DNA of 64,000 nucleotides from RFSX01 sp964567435 (GTDB lineage Bacteria; Bacteroidota; Bacteroidia; Chitinophagales; Saprospiraceae), in assembly GCA_964567435.1 (NCBI GenBank), contig CAZMMQ010000012.1, positions 1 to 64,000 of the forward strand, written 5' to 3'. Positions within the stretch are counted from its first letter, which is position 1. Every line of letters begins with the position of its first letter. The notes under the pieces are model-generated. The model did not search any database and had not been told where the DNA came from. It saw nothing but the letters and a program-made list of their open reading frames with translations. Shown here in pieces: positions 9,283 to 18,241 of the stretch. The position numbers were made by a program, and so were the translations under genes.

Positions 9283-10047
9283 CTATAAGTCTATGCGTCC
9301 AAGTCTTTTGATATCTGTAATATCAGTATAATCATACTCGTGAATAGCCTGCCTACCAACAAATATAGCTAGCCCATTCTTAAGTATGACATCTGTAGTT
9401 TGTAGACCTCTTATATCATGTATAATAATAGGATTAAGATGATCACTAACATCTATAACTTTGAATCCCTCCTCATTCTCACAAACAAATAAATAATTGT
9501 TATCTAATCCAAGACCTTTGGGATCAATCATCTCTAAAGTGCTCTCTAAGATTGGTTGTTGTAAGTCCTTAATATTATAAAATCGCAATTCATTGATTTG
9601 CAAAAAATCATTACACACTCTCTCCGTACTAGACAAAGTAACATAAGCCAAAGTGTCGTTAGTAACTACAGGATCACATGGGCCAATTCCCAAATTGCCA
9701 TAATTGGTTAATGATTGTTGAAATGGGATACCATCTTCACCTATCTCGTAGATATGCAATGCAGTTTGGCTGCCGATAAATAAAATACTATTTCTGTGAA
9801 ACAAAGATTCTGCACCAAATCCTAGTTGTTGTGTATCTAATAATACAGGGTTGTCACTATCCTCTACTCCAAAAGTTATCAATTCACTATCCGTAATCGC
9901 ATAGAGAAAATCATTGATTACCAACATATTCGCATAAGAACCACTTTGTGTGCCTTCTGAGGAACCTGCATTATTACTGCTAATTTCTTCACTGCATGCC
10001 ACCAAAGTAGTCACTACTAATAGACCATAAAATAATCGCGTTATCAT
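9283..10047 (-). CDS. LVIVD-repeat-like lipoprotein
   Basis: Predicted lipoprotein of 254 aa with lipobox LVACS near residue 18. The mature protein is made of LVIVD-type units (LITFGVEDSDNPVLLDT, FKVIDVSDHLNPIIIHDI), a motif of small propeller-like surface proteins in Bacteroidota. No enzymatic residues are apparent. It has the same style as the next gene upstream (10126-10713) and the choice-of-anchor B protein at 59847. Confidence 0.8.
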   Translation of the reverse strand: MITRLFYGLLVVTTLVACSEEISSNNAGSSEGTQSGSYANMLVINDFLYAITDSELITFGVEDSDNPVLLDTQQLGFGAESLFHRNSILFIGSQTALHIYEIGEDGIPFQQSLTNYGNLGIGPCDPVVTNDTLAYVTLSSTERVCNDFLQINELRFYNIKDLQQPILESTLEMIDPKGLGLDNNYLFVCENEEGFKVIDVSDHLNPIIIHDIRGLQTTDVILKNGLAIFVGRQAIHEYDYTDITDIKRLGRIDL

Positions 10048-10125
10048 GAGTTGTAATTTGATTTATATTTTAACAATTATTAATCACTTGTATTCAACAG
10101 CTTGCACTATTGATAATTATCATTT

Positions 10126-10713
10126 TTAAATCCAGCATTCAGGTCTCTCCAGTGCCATTTCTATCCATCCTATTACAAAACCTCTTGAGGGATCTACACA
10201 TTCGAAAAAACCAATATAATCAGGTGGAGCTAATAAATTCTGACTCTCAATCACATCTTCTAATACTGTTGTCAATTCAATAGATGAAAAATCGGATATA
10301 TTAACGGACAATAAAGCAGATCCCACTCTGGCAAAAAGTGTATTTTCAGATATAGTAAAATCAGTACAATTTGTTATCTGCCAAAAGTAAACAGTTATAG
10401 GATTATTAGGGTCAGAATTGTCAATCACATGCACACCTAAGCCTAAATCCAGAATGAAGATGAAGTCTCCCTGTGCTAATATCTTATCTAGATTTATAAA
10501 TTCCATAGGCGGATCAGTTCTTACCCTAATATCTTGAATATCTGAATATATAGGTGCCATCCCTACCGTCTTTTCTGGTAATATAATTGGGTCAGGTCGA
10601 CATCCAAAAAGGAAAACTCCAAGAAATAAGAATGCACTAATAAACAAATTACATCCTCTATGTTTTTTTGAATGTAAATCTAGATTTTGAATTATAGTTG
10701 ATTGAGTTGTCAT
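10126..10713 (-). CDS. LVIVD-repeat-like lipoprotein, short
   Basis: Predicted 195-aa lipoprotein (lipobox FLFGC near residue 38, after a long polar N-region). It contains one clear LVIVD-type unit (LGVHVIDNSDPNNPITVYFW) and a second diverged one (ALLSVNISDF). It is shorter than most such propellers and ends in a Cys-containing tail. A diverged tandem paralogue of the gene at 9283 is likely. Confidence 0.72.
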   Translation of the reverse strand: MTTQSTIIQNLDLHSKKHRGCNLFISAFLFLGVFLFGCRPDPIILPEKTVGMAPIYSDIQDIRVRTDPPMEFINLDKILAQGDFIFILDLGLGVHVIDNSDPNNPITVYFWQITNCTDFTISENTLFARVGSALLSVNISDFSSIELTTVLEDVIESQNLLAPPDYIGFFECVDPSRGFVIGWIEMALERPECWI

Positions 10714-10871
10714 TATACAATTGACTTAGATTGCCTTTGTTAAATAATTAATCTGCATTTGGTATATAATAGTGTAGACGCCTATAAATATGGTTTTCGT
10801 TGGGGCAGCACTAATTTTTTTTTAAATATCACTTTGGCAAAGTTTTCCAAGAATGCTGAGTCAAATAAATA

Positions 10872-10903
10872 AAAAGGGCATGTCTTGGTAGACATGCCCT
10901 TTG
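10872..10903 (-). terminator. strong hairpin terminator of the DUF1508 gene
   Basis: A perfect inverted repeat (AAAGGGCATGTCT - TGGT - AGACATGCCCTTT) lies 24 bp past the stop of the minus-strand gene at 10927. On the minus strand it is followed by a T-rich run (ttttatttattt). It insulates that gene from the lipoprotein genes beyond. Confidence 0.8.
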
Positions 10904-10926
10904 GTTATACTCTTTTGCAAATGCAA

Positions 10927-12630
10927 TTATCTCTCGCACTGTTGGAAGAAAAAGTGATTTCCACATGTCTTCATAAAGTGGATATTACACACGTTCTTAC
11001 CCATTATTTTGAAAGATTCCAAATCTCTTGGATTTGTAGGATCTAATTTCCTGTGTACGGTCTCGTGAGATCTCAAAGTACCCATATTGCCCGTTACTCC
11101 TCTTGGTACTCTTTCATCTATGATATCACTTGGCTTCACATCAGCCCATCCTCCTACGAATCCTAGTTGTGTAGCTACTGTATTTAAGAATCGTCTATCT
11201 CTAGTAGAGTTCTTATAGCTAGCATTTAACTTATCATAAAATGTCTTCGGAGTAAGTCCATGACAGTTGCCATACTCTGGAGCCAGTCCTAGTTTGGTCA
11301 AGGTCTTAGGTGCAGGACCAGATGGAATCTTAAACATTGGATGCGTCAAATCCGAACAGTTACATACTGGAGCTGGCGGCGGTGGTGGTGGCGGTGGAGG
11401 TGGCGGCACTACTGCAACTGGAGCTGCGACTGGTGCTGCTGCCGGTGGTGGACAACCTTTAAACAGCAACCATATTAGTGGAATAAGTAACAAAAGTAAT
11501 AATGGCCAGAATTTGAGGCAGCCTCCTGACGCGGCCTTTTCTGCTACTATTGGTGCCACAGGTACAACCTTTGGCGGTGGTGGAGTAGGCTTTGCTGCAA
11601 CTACTTTCTTCTCAACCTTTTTCTTCTCAACTTTTTTAGTGACTATCGTTGCCGCAGCTGCCGCTATGACTGGAGCAATATAGGCTACTCTCTCTTGTAC
11701 TTCTTTGCTTCCACATGATCTGGCAACTTCACGTCCTGTTTTATCTTTAAGGACATTCATAAAAAGACCATCTCTCTTTATCGTAGAGTATTGGTCTTCA
11801 GTTTCCATGTGAGTCAGAACAGCTTTTATCTCAGAATCTCTACCAGCCTCAGTTTTGAAGCCTTCGCTTCTGAGTCTAACTGATCCATCTTTTCTATATG
11901 CCGCAAAGTAGAATTGTCCATCCTTGCCTTTAAACTTGGCAATCTTGTTTTTTTGATCTGTGATTTTATGACCCTCGTAGGCTTTACATTCGAGATAGTC
12001 ATCCTCCTTGACTTTACTCTTCTTCTCAGAAAGGACATTTCTTTTTTCGTTGATAACAGAACGGCTCTTTTCTATACCGAGTGCTCTACTCTTCTCTTTT
12101 CCTTTTCCTCTTGTCTCATTTATTACTTTACGGCTAACCTCTTTTGCCTCTCCTCTGGATTCACTTATTATCTTACCAGTTATCCCTGCAGCAGTAGCTC
12201 CTAAGGCAGCAGTCGTGCCTTTAGATTTACTAGCTTGACTTTTCTGACCGCCTTTTATAGATTTTCCAGACATGAATGCAGCTAAGGCAGCTTCAGCATC
12301 TGCTTTAGAATTGAATCCGCCAGATCTGGCTATCTCCTGATGATTTCCTGCTTTCAGTGCAAGGAAGAACCTCTTCATCGCTTCCTCAACCTTCCATCTT
12401 TCAGGTATCGTCTTATTCTTATTGACAGAGTCCATGCCATTATCTCTGGCTTTGGGACTACTGTATCCTTCACTTCGCATGAAGACATTCCCTGTCGTAT
12501 CTAGTAAGGCAAAGTAGAAATCACCGTCCTGCTCGAAGGTAGAAAAACCTTTATGGGACTTTGAAGGGGGCTTATCAAAATAAGATTTAAGAGACAAATA
12601 GTCATCTTGTCCATGGTTCTTATTGTCCAT
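10927..12630 (-). CDS. multi-domain DUF1508 (YegP-like) membrane protein
   Basis: 567 aa. The N-terminal ~320 residues contain four DUF1508/YegP-like half-units: DGDFYFALLDTTGNVFMRSEGY near 30, EIARSGGFNSKADAEAAL near 98, DGQFYFAAYRKDGSVRLRSEGF near 240, and GREVARSCGSKEV near 300. A highly charged segment with EKSR/NEKR-type repeats (~150-205) separates the two pairs. Then come a Lys-rich and Pro-rich linker, one transmembrane helix (~375-392, FWPLLLLLLIPLIWLLF), a poly-Pro run, and a ~140-residue C-terminal domain with five Cys and His-rich tail motifs. No signal peptide is visible, so the DUF1508 part is probably cytoplasmic and the C-terminus periplasmic. Its function is unknown. Opposite-strand frames here are shadows of the Pro/Ala-rich part. 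Confidence 0.82.
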   Translation of the reverse strand: MDNKNHGQDDYLSLKSYFDKPPSKSHKGFSTFEQDGDFYFALLDTTGNVFMRSEGYSSPKARDNGMDSVNKNKTIPERWKVEEAMKRFFLALKAGNHQEIARSGGFNSKADAEAALAAFMSGKSIKGGQKSQASKSKGTTAALGATAAGITGKIISESRGEAKEVSRKVINETRGKGKEKSRALGIEKSRSVINEKRNVLSEKKSKVKEDDYLECKAYEGHKITDQKNKIAKFKGKDGQFYFAAYRKDGSVRLRSEGFKTEAGRDSEIKAVLTHMETEDQYSTIKRDGLFMNVLKDKTGREVARSCGSKEVQERVAYIAPVIAAAAATIVTKKVEKKKVEKKVVAAKPTPPPPKVVPVAPIVAEKAASGGCLKFWPLLLLLLIPLIWLLFKGCPPPAAAPVAAPVAVVPPPPPPPPPPPAPVCNCSDLTHPMFKIPSGPAPKTLTKLGLAPEYGNCHGLTPKTFYDKLNASYKNSTRDRRFLNTVATQLGFVGGWADVKPSDIIDERVPRGVTGNMGTLRSHETVHRKLDPTNPRDLESFKIMGKNVCNIHFMKTCGNHFFFQQCER

Positions 12631-12993
12631 TGTAGTTTGTTAAATTATTGAGACTTAGCTAGTTAATCATCGAAAAGATAGGAAAATAACTTCATTATGT
12701 ACGTATTTAAAGCCTTGTGAGTTCAATATCTTGCACACAATAAAATGAAGCGCTTTCACTATTCAGACATCAAAAATCCATGAAGGTCACTTTACTTGAT
12801 AACCAAATTATTGAATATCAACGAGGGATACATTTGCCGTATTCATATATGTGAATTTTCCCTTCTAATCGTCACATCTCTGGTAGGAGACCCAAAATAA
12901 AGGGTATTCGTGCTTCAAGGCAAGGGGTGCACCCAGAAAATTTGTTTGATGACGTTCTAGTATGGAGGTAGCAATAAGCACCATTTCCTTCTA
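12631..12993. other. gene-free stretch between two minus-strand genes
   Basis: 363 bp between the DUF1684 gene and the DUF1508 gene. I find no convincing gene on either strand; the longest plus-strand ATG frame is about 24 codons. It should hold the promoter of the DUF1508 gene, but no clear TAnnTTTG box is visible on the minus strand. Confidence 0.5.
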
Positions 12994-13893
12994 TCAATGC
13001 CCCTCTAATACCATCTCACCAGCCTTAACTTCAAGACTTAGTTTGTTCATATCTGGTGGCAATGGACAGGTAGCAAAGTCTGTAAATACACAAGGCGGAT
13101 TCTGAGCAAGATTGAAATCCAACTGTATTTCTGTCTCCCCTTCTGCGGGCTTCTTAGGGTAAATAAACCGACCACCTCCATAAGAAGTCACTGCATTTGT
13201 CTCATCACCGAAGATGACAAAGTAACTTTCTCCTCCCTCATCCAGTGCGGCTAGGCGATGTGACTGCTCACCAAGCTCAAATTCTAAGAATGCACTTATT
13301 GGATAGTTAGTTGTGTTGCCAAGTACATCGGATATAGCTACCGTCTCTCCCGACTGAGGGGATATCACATTAGCCTTCAAATTGAGCGCAGGATTAACGG
13401 GAAAATAAGTGAGGCCTTCGAAATTTAATCGACTCTCAGCTAAGGTATCCTTCAGCCTGATGCCAAAGCGTCCAGCTCTATCTATGATATACCAGTACAG
13501 CGACCCATGATTGACTACAGTGTGAGGGTACCCTACTTCGACAGGGCCTCCGAGGTATTCAGAACCATTTGCTGTCACTTCTACACCTTCTACCTTTCCG
13601 AAGAATATCTCATGTCCAGTTTTCTGATAAGCACCTATCGTCTCCGTATCCGTAGGAAATATAATCTGATTATCCTCAGCACCACCTATGGTATTGACAC
13701 CTTCTTCTAACCAGTGCAGTCCTATAACGGACAACCATCCCTGTGGACGGGTCAGATTTTCTAGTCTTGATTGCCTGTCTTGGTCTAGACTAGAAATATA
13801 TAATGGATCTATCCCCTCCGATGTCAATGCTGCTTTTCTATTACAAGCAATGACGCTTACTAAAATCAATGAACTTAAAAGAATTCTACTCAT
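12994..13893 (-). CDS. DUF1684 domain-containing lipoprotein
   Basis: 299-aa lipoprotein (lipobox VIACN near residue 17) with a single DUF1684 domain. The diagnostic N-terminal stretch LTRPQGWLSVIGLHWLEEG lies near residue 48, and the conserved LDFNLAQNPPCVFTDFATCPLPP stretch near 260. The family is widespread in Bacteroidota and Actinobacteria and has no firm biochemical function. Length and motif order are typical, so the gene appears intact. Confidence 0.88.
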   Translation of the reverse strand: MSRILLSSLILVSVIACNRKAALTSEGIDPLYISSLDQDRQSRLENLTRPQGWLSVIGLHWLEEGVNTIGGAEDNQIIFPTDTETIGAYQKTGHEIFFGKVEGVEVTANGSEYLGGPVEVGYPHTVVNHGSLYWYIIDRAGRFGIRLKDTLAESRLNFEGLTYFPVNPALNLKANVISPQSGETVAISDVLGNTTNYPISAFLEFELGEQSHRLAALDEGGESYFVIFGDETNAVTSYGGGRFIYPKKPAEGETEIQLDFNLAQNPPCVFTDFATCPLPPDMNKLSLEVKAGEMVLEGH

Positions 13894-14536
13894 AGGTAAA
13901 TAGTTAGTTGTAAAAATAGATCTTATGGTTCAAATCCCTACACCGATCTGAGCACCAAAGACAGTATTAAACATCTGGGTGATGCCTTAAGTATTTGTGA
14001 CTTGATGTATAGATGTAGGTCAATCAAGATTTAGTGTGCTTTCTTTCACCTTTAAGGCAAGCTTTTATAGTAGTTCTCAATCCAATAGAAATAGTGTTCT
14101 ACATATACTAAGCCAGTTAGAGACCAAAAGTGGGTGCCTGAGAATGAATTATTCTGTGTTAAATACAAAAAAAGGTTAACTGAATAGACTATTCAGGCTA
14201 CAGGATTTTTATTGATGGATAGTTGATTGGATGGCCTTTAGCCATTTTAGCTAAGGAGGTTTAAATGGCGTTAAAAACAATGGCCATTGTTTGACGACTG
14301 GAAGAAGGAGTTTGGCGCTTGTTTAACCATTTAAAGCTGAGTTAATGTTAAGAAATGGGTAGAGCCTAGAATTTTATTTCTGTTTTTCAATGAAAAAGAA
14401 AACCGCTGGTAGGCAAGTACGATTAGCTAGATTCTAAATGTGGAAACTGCTCATTTTCGATAACAGTTTAGCATTACTATCTATGTGAATCTGTTGATTT
14501 ATGGTGCATCTTAGATGCGCTATTAAGAAGGTTAAT
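13894..14536. other. 643-bp gene-free region rich in palindromes
   Basis: No credible gene on either strand. Visible structure includes an inverted repeat at 14180-14196 (CTGAATAG-A-CTATTCAG), a perfect palindrome at 14275-14292 (AAACAATGG/CCATTGTTT), a further imperfect stem (TGGCCTTTAGCC...GCTAAGG) at ~14232-14255, a T-rich/A-rich arm pair at ~14378-14403, and the 46-bp repeat copy at 14479-14524. A 15-codon minus-strand stretch at 13930-13974 reads like the last strand of a barrel protein. It may be a structured non-coding element or decayed DNA. Confidence 0.55.
14479..14524. repeat. 46-bp dispersed repeat, copy 2
   Basis: Matches positions 1-46 at 44 of 46 bases, with the same central GCATCT-T-AGATGC palindrome at 14506-14518. 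It lies 12 bp past the stop codon of the minus-strand gene at 14537, the same arrangement as copy 1. Confidence 0.7.
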
Positions 14537-15229
14537 TTAAAATCTAATTCCAGTAAATAAGCCAATTCCCGCCAGCCTACTGTTTTCAGTTATATTCATA
14601 GATAAATCGTTAATTTGATTTACTCCTAGAAAGGAACTTAAGGATACAAATAACTTTGTAGATCCTACTTTAAATTCATAACCAAAACCAATACTCAAGT
14701 CTAGAATAAAATTGTTGAATTCTGCTGTGCCAGTACTTGTATTATCACCGCAAAGAAAAAAGGTATGCGTAGAATTATTTCTCACCAAAAACTTAGGCCG
14801 TAATCCTCCAATAGCATACAGATGATTGGCTTCGCCAGTGAGTTTATATTTTATTTCTATTGGAATTATTAAATACGAAAAATCTACTAAGCTTGTACTA
14901 AAAGATTTATTGATATCAACACTACCATTAATAAGATCTGATGCAAAGTTGAGAGAAAAGTCGAAGGTTTCATAATCATATTGTTCTATGGAAACACCAG
15001 TTCTAATTTGGATGAGATCAGATATATCAAAGTATAAGTCTAAAGCAAAGTTATATGATAGTGAAGAATTAGTTCTAGAAGCCAAATCACTTTCAAATAT
15101 CGAATAGGATTGTAACACACCAGTAGAAATCCCGAAATCAAATTTAGATTCGCTTTGGGAGTAACTGGATGTTGAGATTAATATTAAGGAAAAAAATAAA
15201 ATAGTCCTGAATGATTTTTGTGGATTCAT
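14537..15229 (-). CDS. outer-membrane beta-barrel family protein
   Basis: 230-aa exported protein. The signal peptide ends near STSSYSQS. The mature part alternates polar and hydrophobic residues in about eight strands (FDFGISTGVLQSYS, FALDLYFDISDLIQIRTGVSIEQYDYE, YLIIPIEIKYKL, LDLSIGFGYEF) and ends in GLFTGIRF, a typical C-terminal barrel strand. This is the pattern of the Bacteroidota PorT/OmpW-like barrels. No substrate can be assigned. Confidence 0.82.
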   Translation of the reverse strand: MNPQKSFRTILFFSLILISTSSYSQSESKFDFGISTGVLQSYSIFESDLASRTNSSLSYNFALDLYFDISDLIQIRTGVSIEQYDYETFDFSLNFASDLINGSVDINKSFSTSLVDFSYLIIPIEIKYKLTGEANHLYAIGGLRPKFLVRNNSTHTFFLCGDNTSTGTAEFNNFILDLSIGFGYEFKVGSTKLFVSLSSFLGVNQINDLSMNITENSRLAGIGLFTGIRF

Positions 15230-15356
15230 GTACTCTAACTTGAGATTAGGCTCTGATAATTCTAGGATTAATAACTTAATTGGAATCGTTATTGGGTTTA
15301 CACGTAATATTATATGAGAATTCTTAGTCAGAATTTGTCATTTCAGTTCTCCAATT

Positions 15357-17984
15357 TCAGCCCAACGCTTCTCCTAACTTCTTCAGCGCCGCCTCTATAC
15401 CAGGCACATGTGCGCCACCTGCAGTCGCAAAAAATGCTTGACCACCACCTCCTCCTCTAATCTCAGTAGCCATATCACGTACAAGTGTGCCTGCATTGAG
15501 GTTTTGACTTTCTACTAGACCTTTGCTGATCATAACCATCAGCTGCGCCTTACCACCACTTTCCATTCCGATAGCATATACGCCATCACCCAACTCCTTC
15601 TCCATCTCGAAGAGCATTGTCTTTGCGGCTTTAGAATCTGACAAGTCTATTTTCTCAGCAAGAAACTGATAACCACTCTTGGTGACCACCTTCTGCTTAA
15701 GGTCTCCTTTGATATCCCCTGCCTGCGCTGATTGTAATTTCTCTATCTGCTTCTTGAGCTTTCTATTCTCTTCCTGTAAGTCAAGGACAGAACTATAGAC
15801 ATTCTTAGGATTCTTAAAGATACCTTCGATAGAGCCTAAGGTACTAAGCCTTTCTTCCAGATGTGCATCAGCTGCTTCACCTGTAAGGGCAGTAATCCTG
15901 CGCACACCAGCTGCTACACCAGTCTCTGAGGTTATTCTAAATAGACCAATAGAACCTGTAGAACTGACATGACAGCCTCCACAAAGCTCTGTGGAGTAAG
16001 TGTCATCAAAAGTGATCATCCTCACCGTATCTCCATACTTTTCTCCAAACAGCATCATAGCGCCTGCTTCTTTGGCTGCTTCTATATCTATAGATCTTTT
16101 TTCATCTAGAACTATATTCTCTCTTATTTTTTGATTGACAATTTTCTCTACTTCTTTAATCTGGTCATCAGTCATCTTTTCAAAATGCGAGAAATCAAAT
16201 CTCAACAAATCCTCCTTAACCAAAGACCCTTTTTGTTGTACATGTGTTCCAAGAACCTGTCTTAGTGCCGCATGCATCAGGTGTGTAGACGTATGGTTGC
16301 ATTCTATAGACATTCGGCGCTGAGCATCTATGGTCGCCTGAGCCGTATCTTTTATATTATTAGGTATCTTATCTACATAATGGATAATGACATTATTCTC
16401 CTTACGAGTATCCAGTACCTTCAGACTATTTGGTCCAAATTTAAGATAGCCAGTATCACCTACCTGACCTCCGCCTTCCGCATAAAAAGGTGTTTTATCT
16501 AATATGAGCTGATTAAAGGCTGTCCCTTTTTCTTTCACGATTCTATATTTCAGCACTTTGACTTCATCTACTTGGTTGTGGTCATAACCCAAAAATTCTG
16601 TTTCAGTCCCACGATGCACTTCCATCCAATCTCCAACTTCTTTACTGGCATCTGCTCTTCCCTTGGCTTTCTGTTCTTCCAAGGCTCTTACAAATTCATC
16701 CTCATCTACTCTCCACCCCTTCTCTTCTGCAACCAATCTTGTTAAATCAAACGGGAATCCATATGTGTCATAAAGCAAAAAGGCATCTTGACCACTTAAG
16801 GTTCCATCGTCTATTTTCAATGCTTCTAATCTTTTAAGCCCATCCTCGAGTGTTTTTAGAAATGATCTTTCTTCTTGCAGGATGACTTTCTGTATAAAGT
16901 CTTTCTGGCTATTTAATTCAGGGAAGATATCCTTAAACTGCTCAGCGAGCATAGGAACCAACGTATTAAAGAAAGGTTCTTTAATACCCAGAAATGAATA
17001 AATATATCTGGTTGCTCTTCTAAGGATTCTTCTTATCACGTATCCTGCGCCCGTGGCACTAGGCATCTCTCCATCAGCTATGGTAAAGGCGACTGCTCGA
17101 ATATGGTCAGAGACCACTCTCATCGCTATATCTGTCATATTATCTCCACTGTAGTCTCCAGTATACTTAATACCTGTTTTCTCCTGTAGATAATTAATAT
17201 AAGGTGTGAACAAATCTGAGTCATAGTTGGCTGTTTTCCCTTGGATGATCATACACAATCTCTCGAAGCCCATACCAGTATCAATATGCTTCTCTGGTAA
17301 GGTTTCTAGTTCTCCATTTGCTCTCCTATTATATTGTATAAAAACAAGATTCCATATTTCGATAACCATCGGGTCATCCATATTGACTAAGTCCTTTCCT
17401 GGCTTAGCAGCTCTGGCAGCATCATCACGCATATCATAGTGAATCTCACTACAAGGCCCACATGGACCCGTGTCTCCCATCTCCCAGAAGTTATCCTTCT
17501 TATCAAAAGGAAGTATCCTTTCTTCTGGGACATATTTTTTCCAAATGTTGGTCGCTTCTTCATCCAAAGAAGTGCCATCAATTTTGTCTCCTTCGAAAAC
17601 GGTAATGTATATGCGCTCCTCATCTAGACCATACTTATCTACAAGCAATTCCCATGCAAAGTCTATAGCTCCTTCCTTGAAGTAATCTCCAAAAGACCAA
17701 TTGCCTAACATTTCAAACATCGTATGATGATAGGAATCTCTTCCAACCTCTTCCAAGTCATTATGCTTGCCAGATACCCTCAGACACTTCTGTGTATCAG
17801 CTATTCGGCTATTACTGGCCTTTTGATGACCTAGAAAAGCATCCTTGAACTGATTCATTCCTGCATTGGTAAACATCAATGTCGGATCGTCCTTGACAAG
17901 GATAGGGGCGGACTTCACAATCTCATGACGTTTCGATTCAAAATATTTAAGAAATGTCGTCCGTATCTCAGATGATGTCATCAT
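15357..17984 (-). CDS. alaS: alanine--tRNA ligase
   Basis: Charges tRNA-Ala with alanine. It is full length at 875 aa. The class II catalytic core starts at the N-terminus (EIRTTFLKYFESK; FTNAGMNQFKDAFLG near 37-51). The editing domain has its zinc ligands HTSTH near 561 and CGGCH near 666. The C-terminal C-Ala domain ends with a Gly-rich GGGGGQAFFATAGG motif. Two adjacent ATG codons begin the gene; either may be used. It is divergent from the M23 peptidase gene across 257 bp. Confidence 0.97.
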   Translation of the reverse strand: MMTSSEIRTTFLKYFESKRHEIVKSAPILVKDDPTLMFTNAGMNQFKDAFLGHQKASNSRIADTQKCLRVSGKHNDLEEVGRDSYHHTMFEMLGNWSFGDYFKEGAIDFAWELLVDKYGLDEERIYITVFEGDKIDGTSLDEEATNIWKKYVPEERILPFDKKDNFWEMGDTGPCGPCSEIHYDMRDDAARAAKPGKDLVNMDDPMVIEIWNLVFIQYNRRANGELETLPEKHIDTGMGFERLCMIIQGKTANYDSDLFTPYINYLQEKTGIKYTGDYSGDNMTDIAMRVVSDHIRAVAFTIADGEMPSATGAGYVIRRILRRATRYIYSFLGIKEPFFNTLVPMLAEQFKDIFPELNSQKDFIQKVILQEERSFLKTLEDGLKRLEALKIDDGTLSGQDAFLLYDTYGFPFDLTRLVAEEKGWRVDEDEFVRALEEQKAKGRADASKEVGDWMEVHRGTETEFLGYDHNQVDEVKVLKYRIVKEKGTAFNQLILDKTPFYAEGGGQVGDTGYLKFGPNSLKVLDTRKENNVIIHYVDKIPNNIKDTAQATIDAQRRMSIECNHTSTHLMHAALRQVLGTHVQQKGSLVKEDLLRFDFSHFEKMTDDQIKEVEKIVNQKIRENIVLDEKRSIDIEAAKEAGAMMLFGEKYGDTVRMITFDDTYSTELCGGCHVSSTGSIGLFRITSETGVAAGVRRITALTGEAADAHLEERLSTLGSIEGIFKNPKNVYSSVLDLQEENRKLKKQIEKLQSAQAGDIKGDLKQKVVTKSGYQFLAEKIDLSDSKAAKTMLFEMEKELGDGVYAIGMESGGKAQLMVMISKGLVESQNLNAGTLVRDMATEIRGGGGGQAFFATAGGAHVPGIEAALKKLGEALG

Positions 17985-18223
17985 AATGGTACTAGAAATT
18001 TATATTAATAATATTATATATGTGTTAATTACTCTATTTCAATGGATTCATTACATGTACTCTATTGCAAGACAGATGATTTATATATCACATAATTATC
18101 TATATGAATAAATTTTATGTCACTTTTATTTTGTAAATATCAGCCACAAGTTTATTTTCGTCAGCGCAAATTGTCCCATAATCATTTCGTGCAAAAGAAA
18201 ACCACTGTCAAAACTACTAATTC

Positions 18224-18231
18224 TAACTTTG
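18224..18231 (+). promoter_or_regulatory. TAnnTTTG -7 box of the M23 peptidase gene
   Basis: TAACTTTG fits the Bacteroidota -7 consensus. It ends only 10 bp before the ATG at 18242, so the predicted transcript would be nearly leaderless unless a later start is used. No clear -33 TTG is present at the usual spacing. Confidence 0.5.
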
Positions 18232-18241
18232 GCGAAATTGT

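Noticed and set aside
11267..11683. 138-codon plus-strand Gly/Ala-rich frame
   Set aside because: It is the antisense shadow of the Pro/Ala-rich linker of the DUF1508 gene; its composition follows from the other strand.
13921..13990. Sequence GGTTCAAATCC as a tRNA T-arm
   Set aside because: The flanking bases do not form the 5-bp T-stem, and no cloverleaf can be built.
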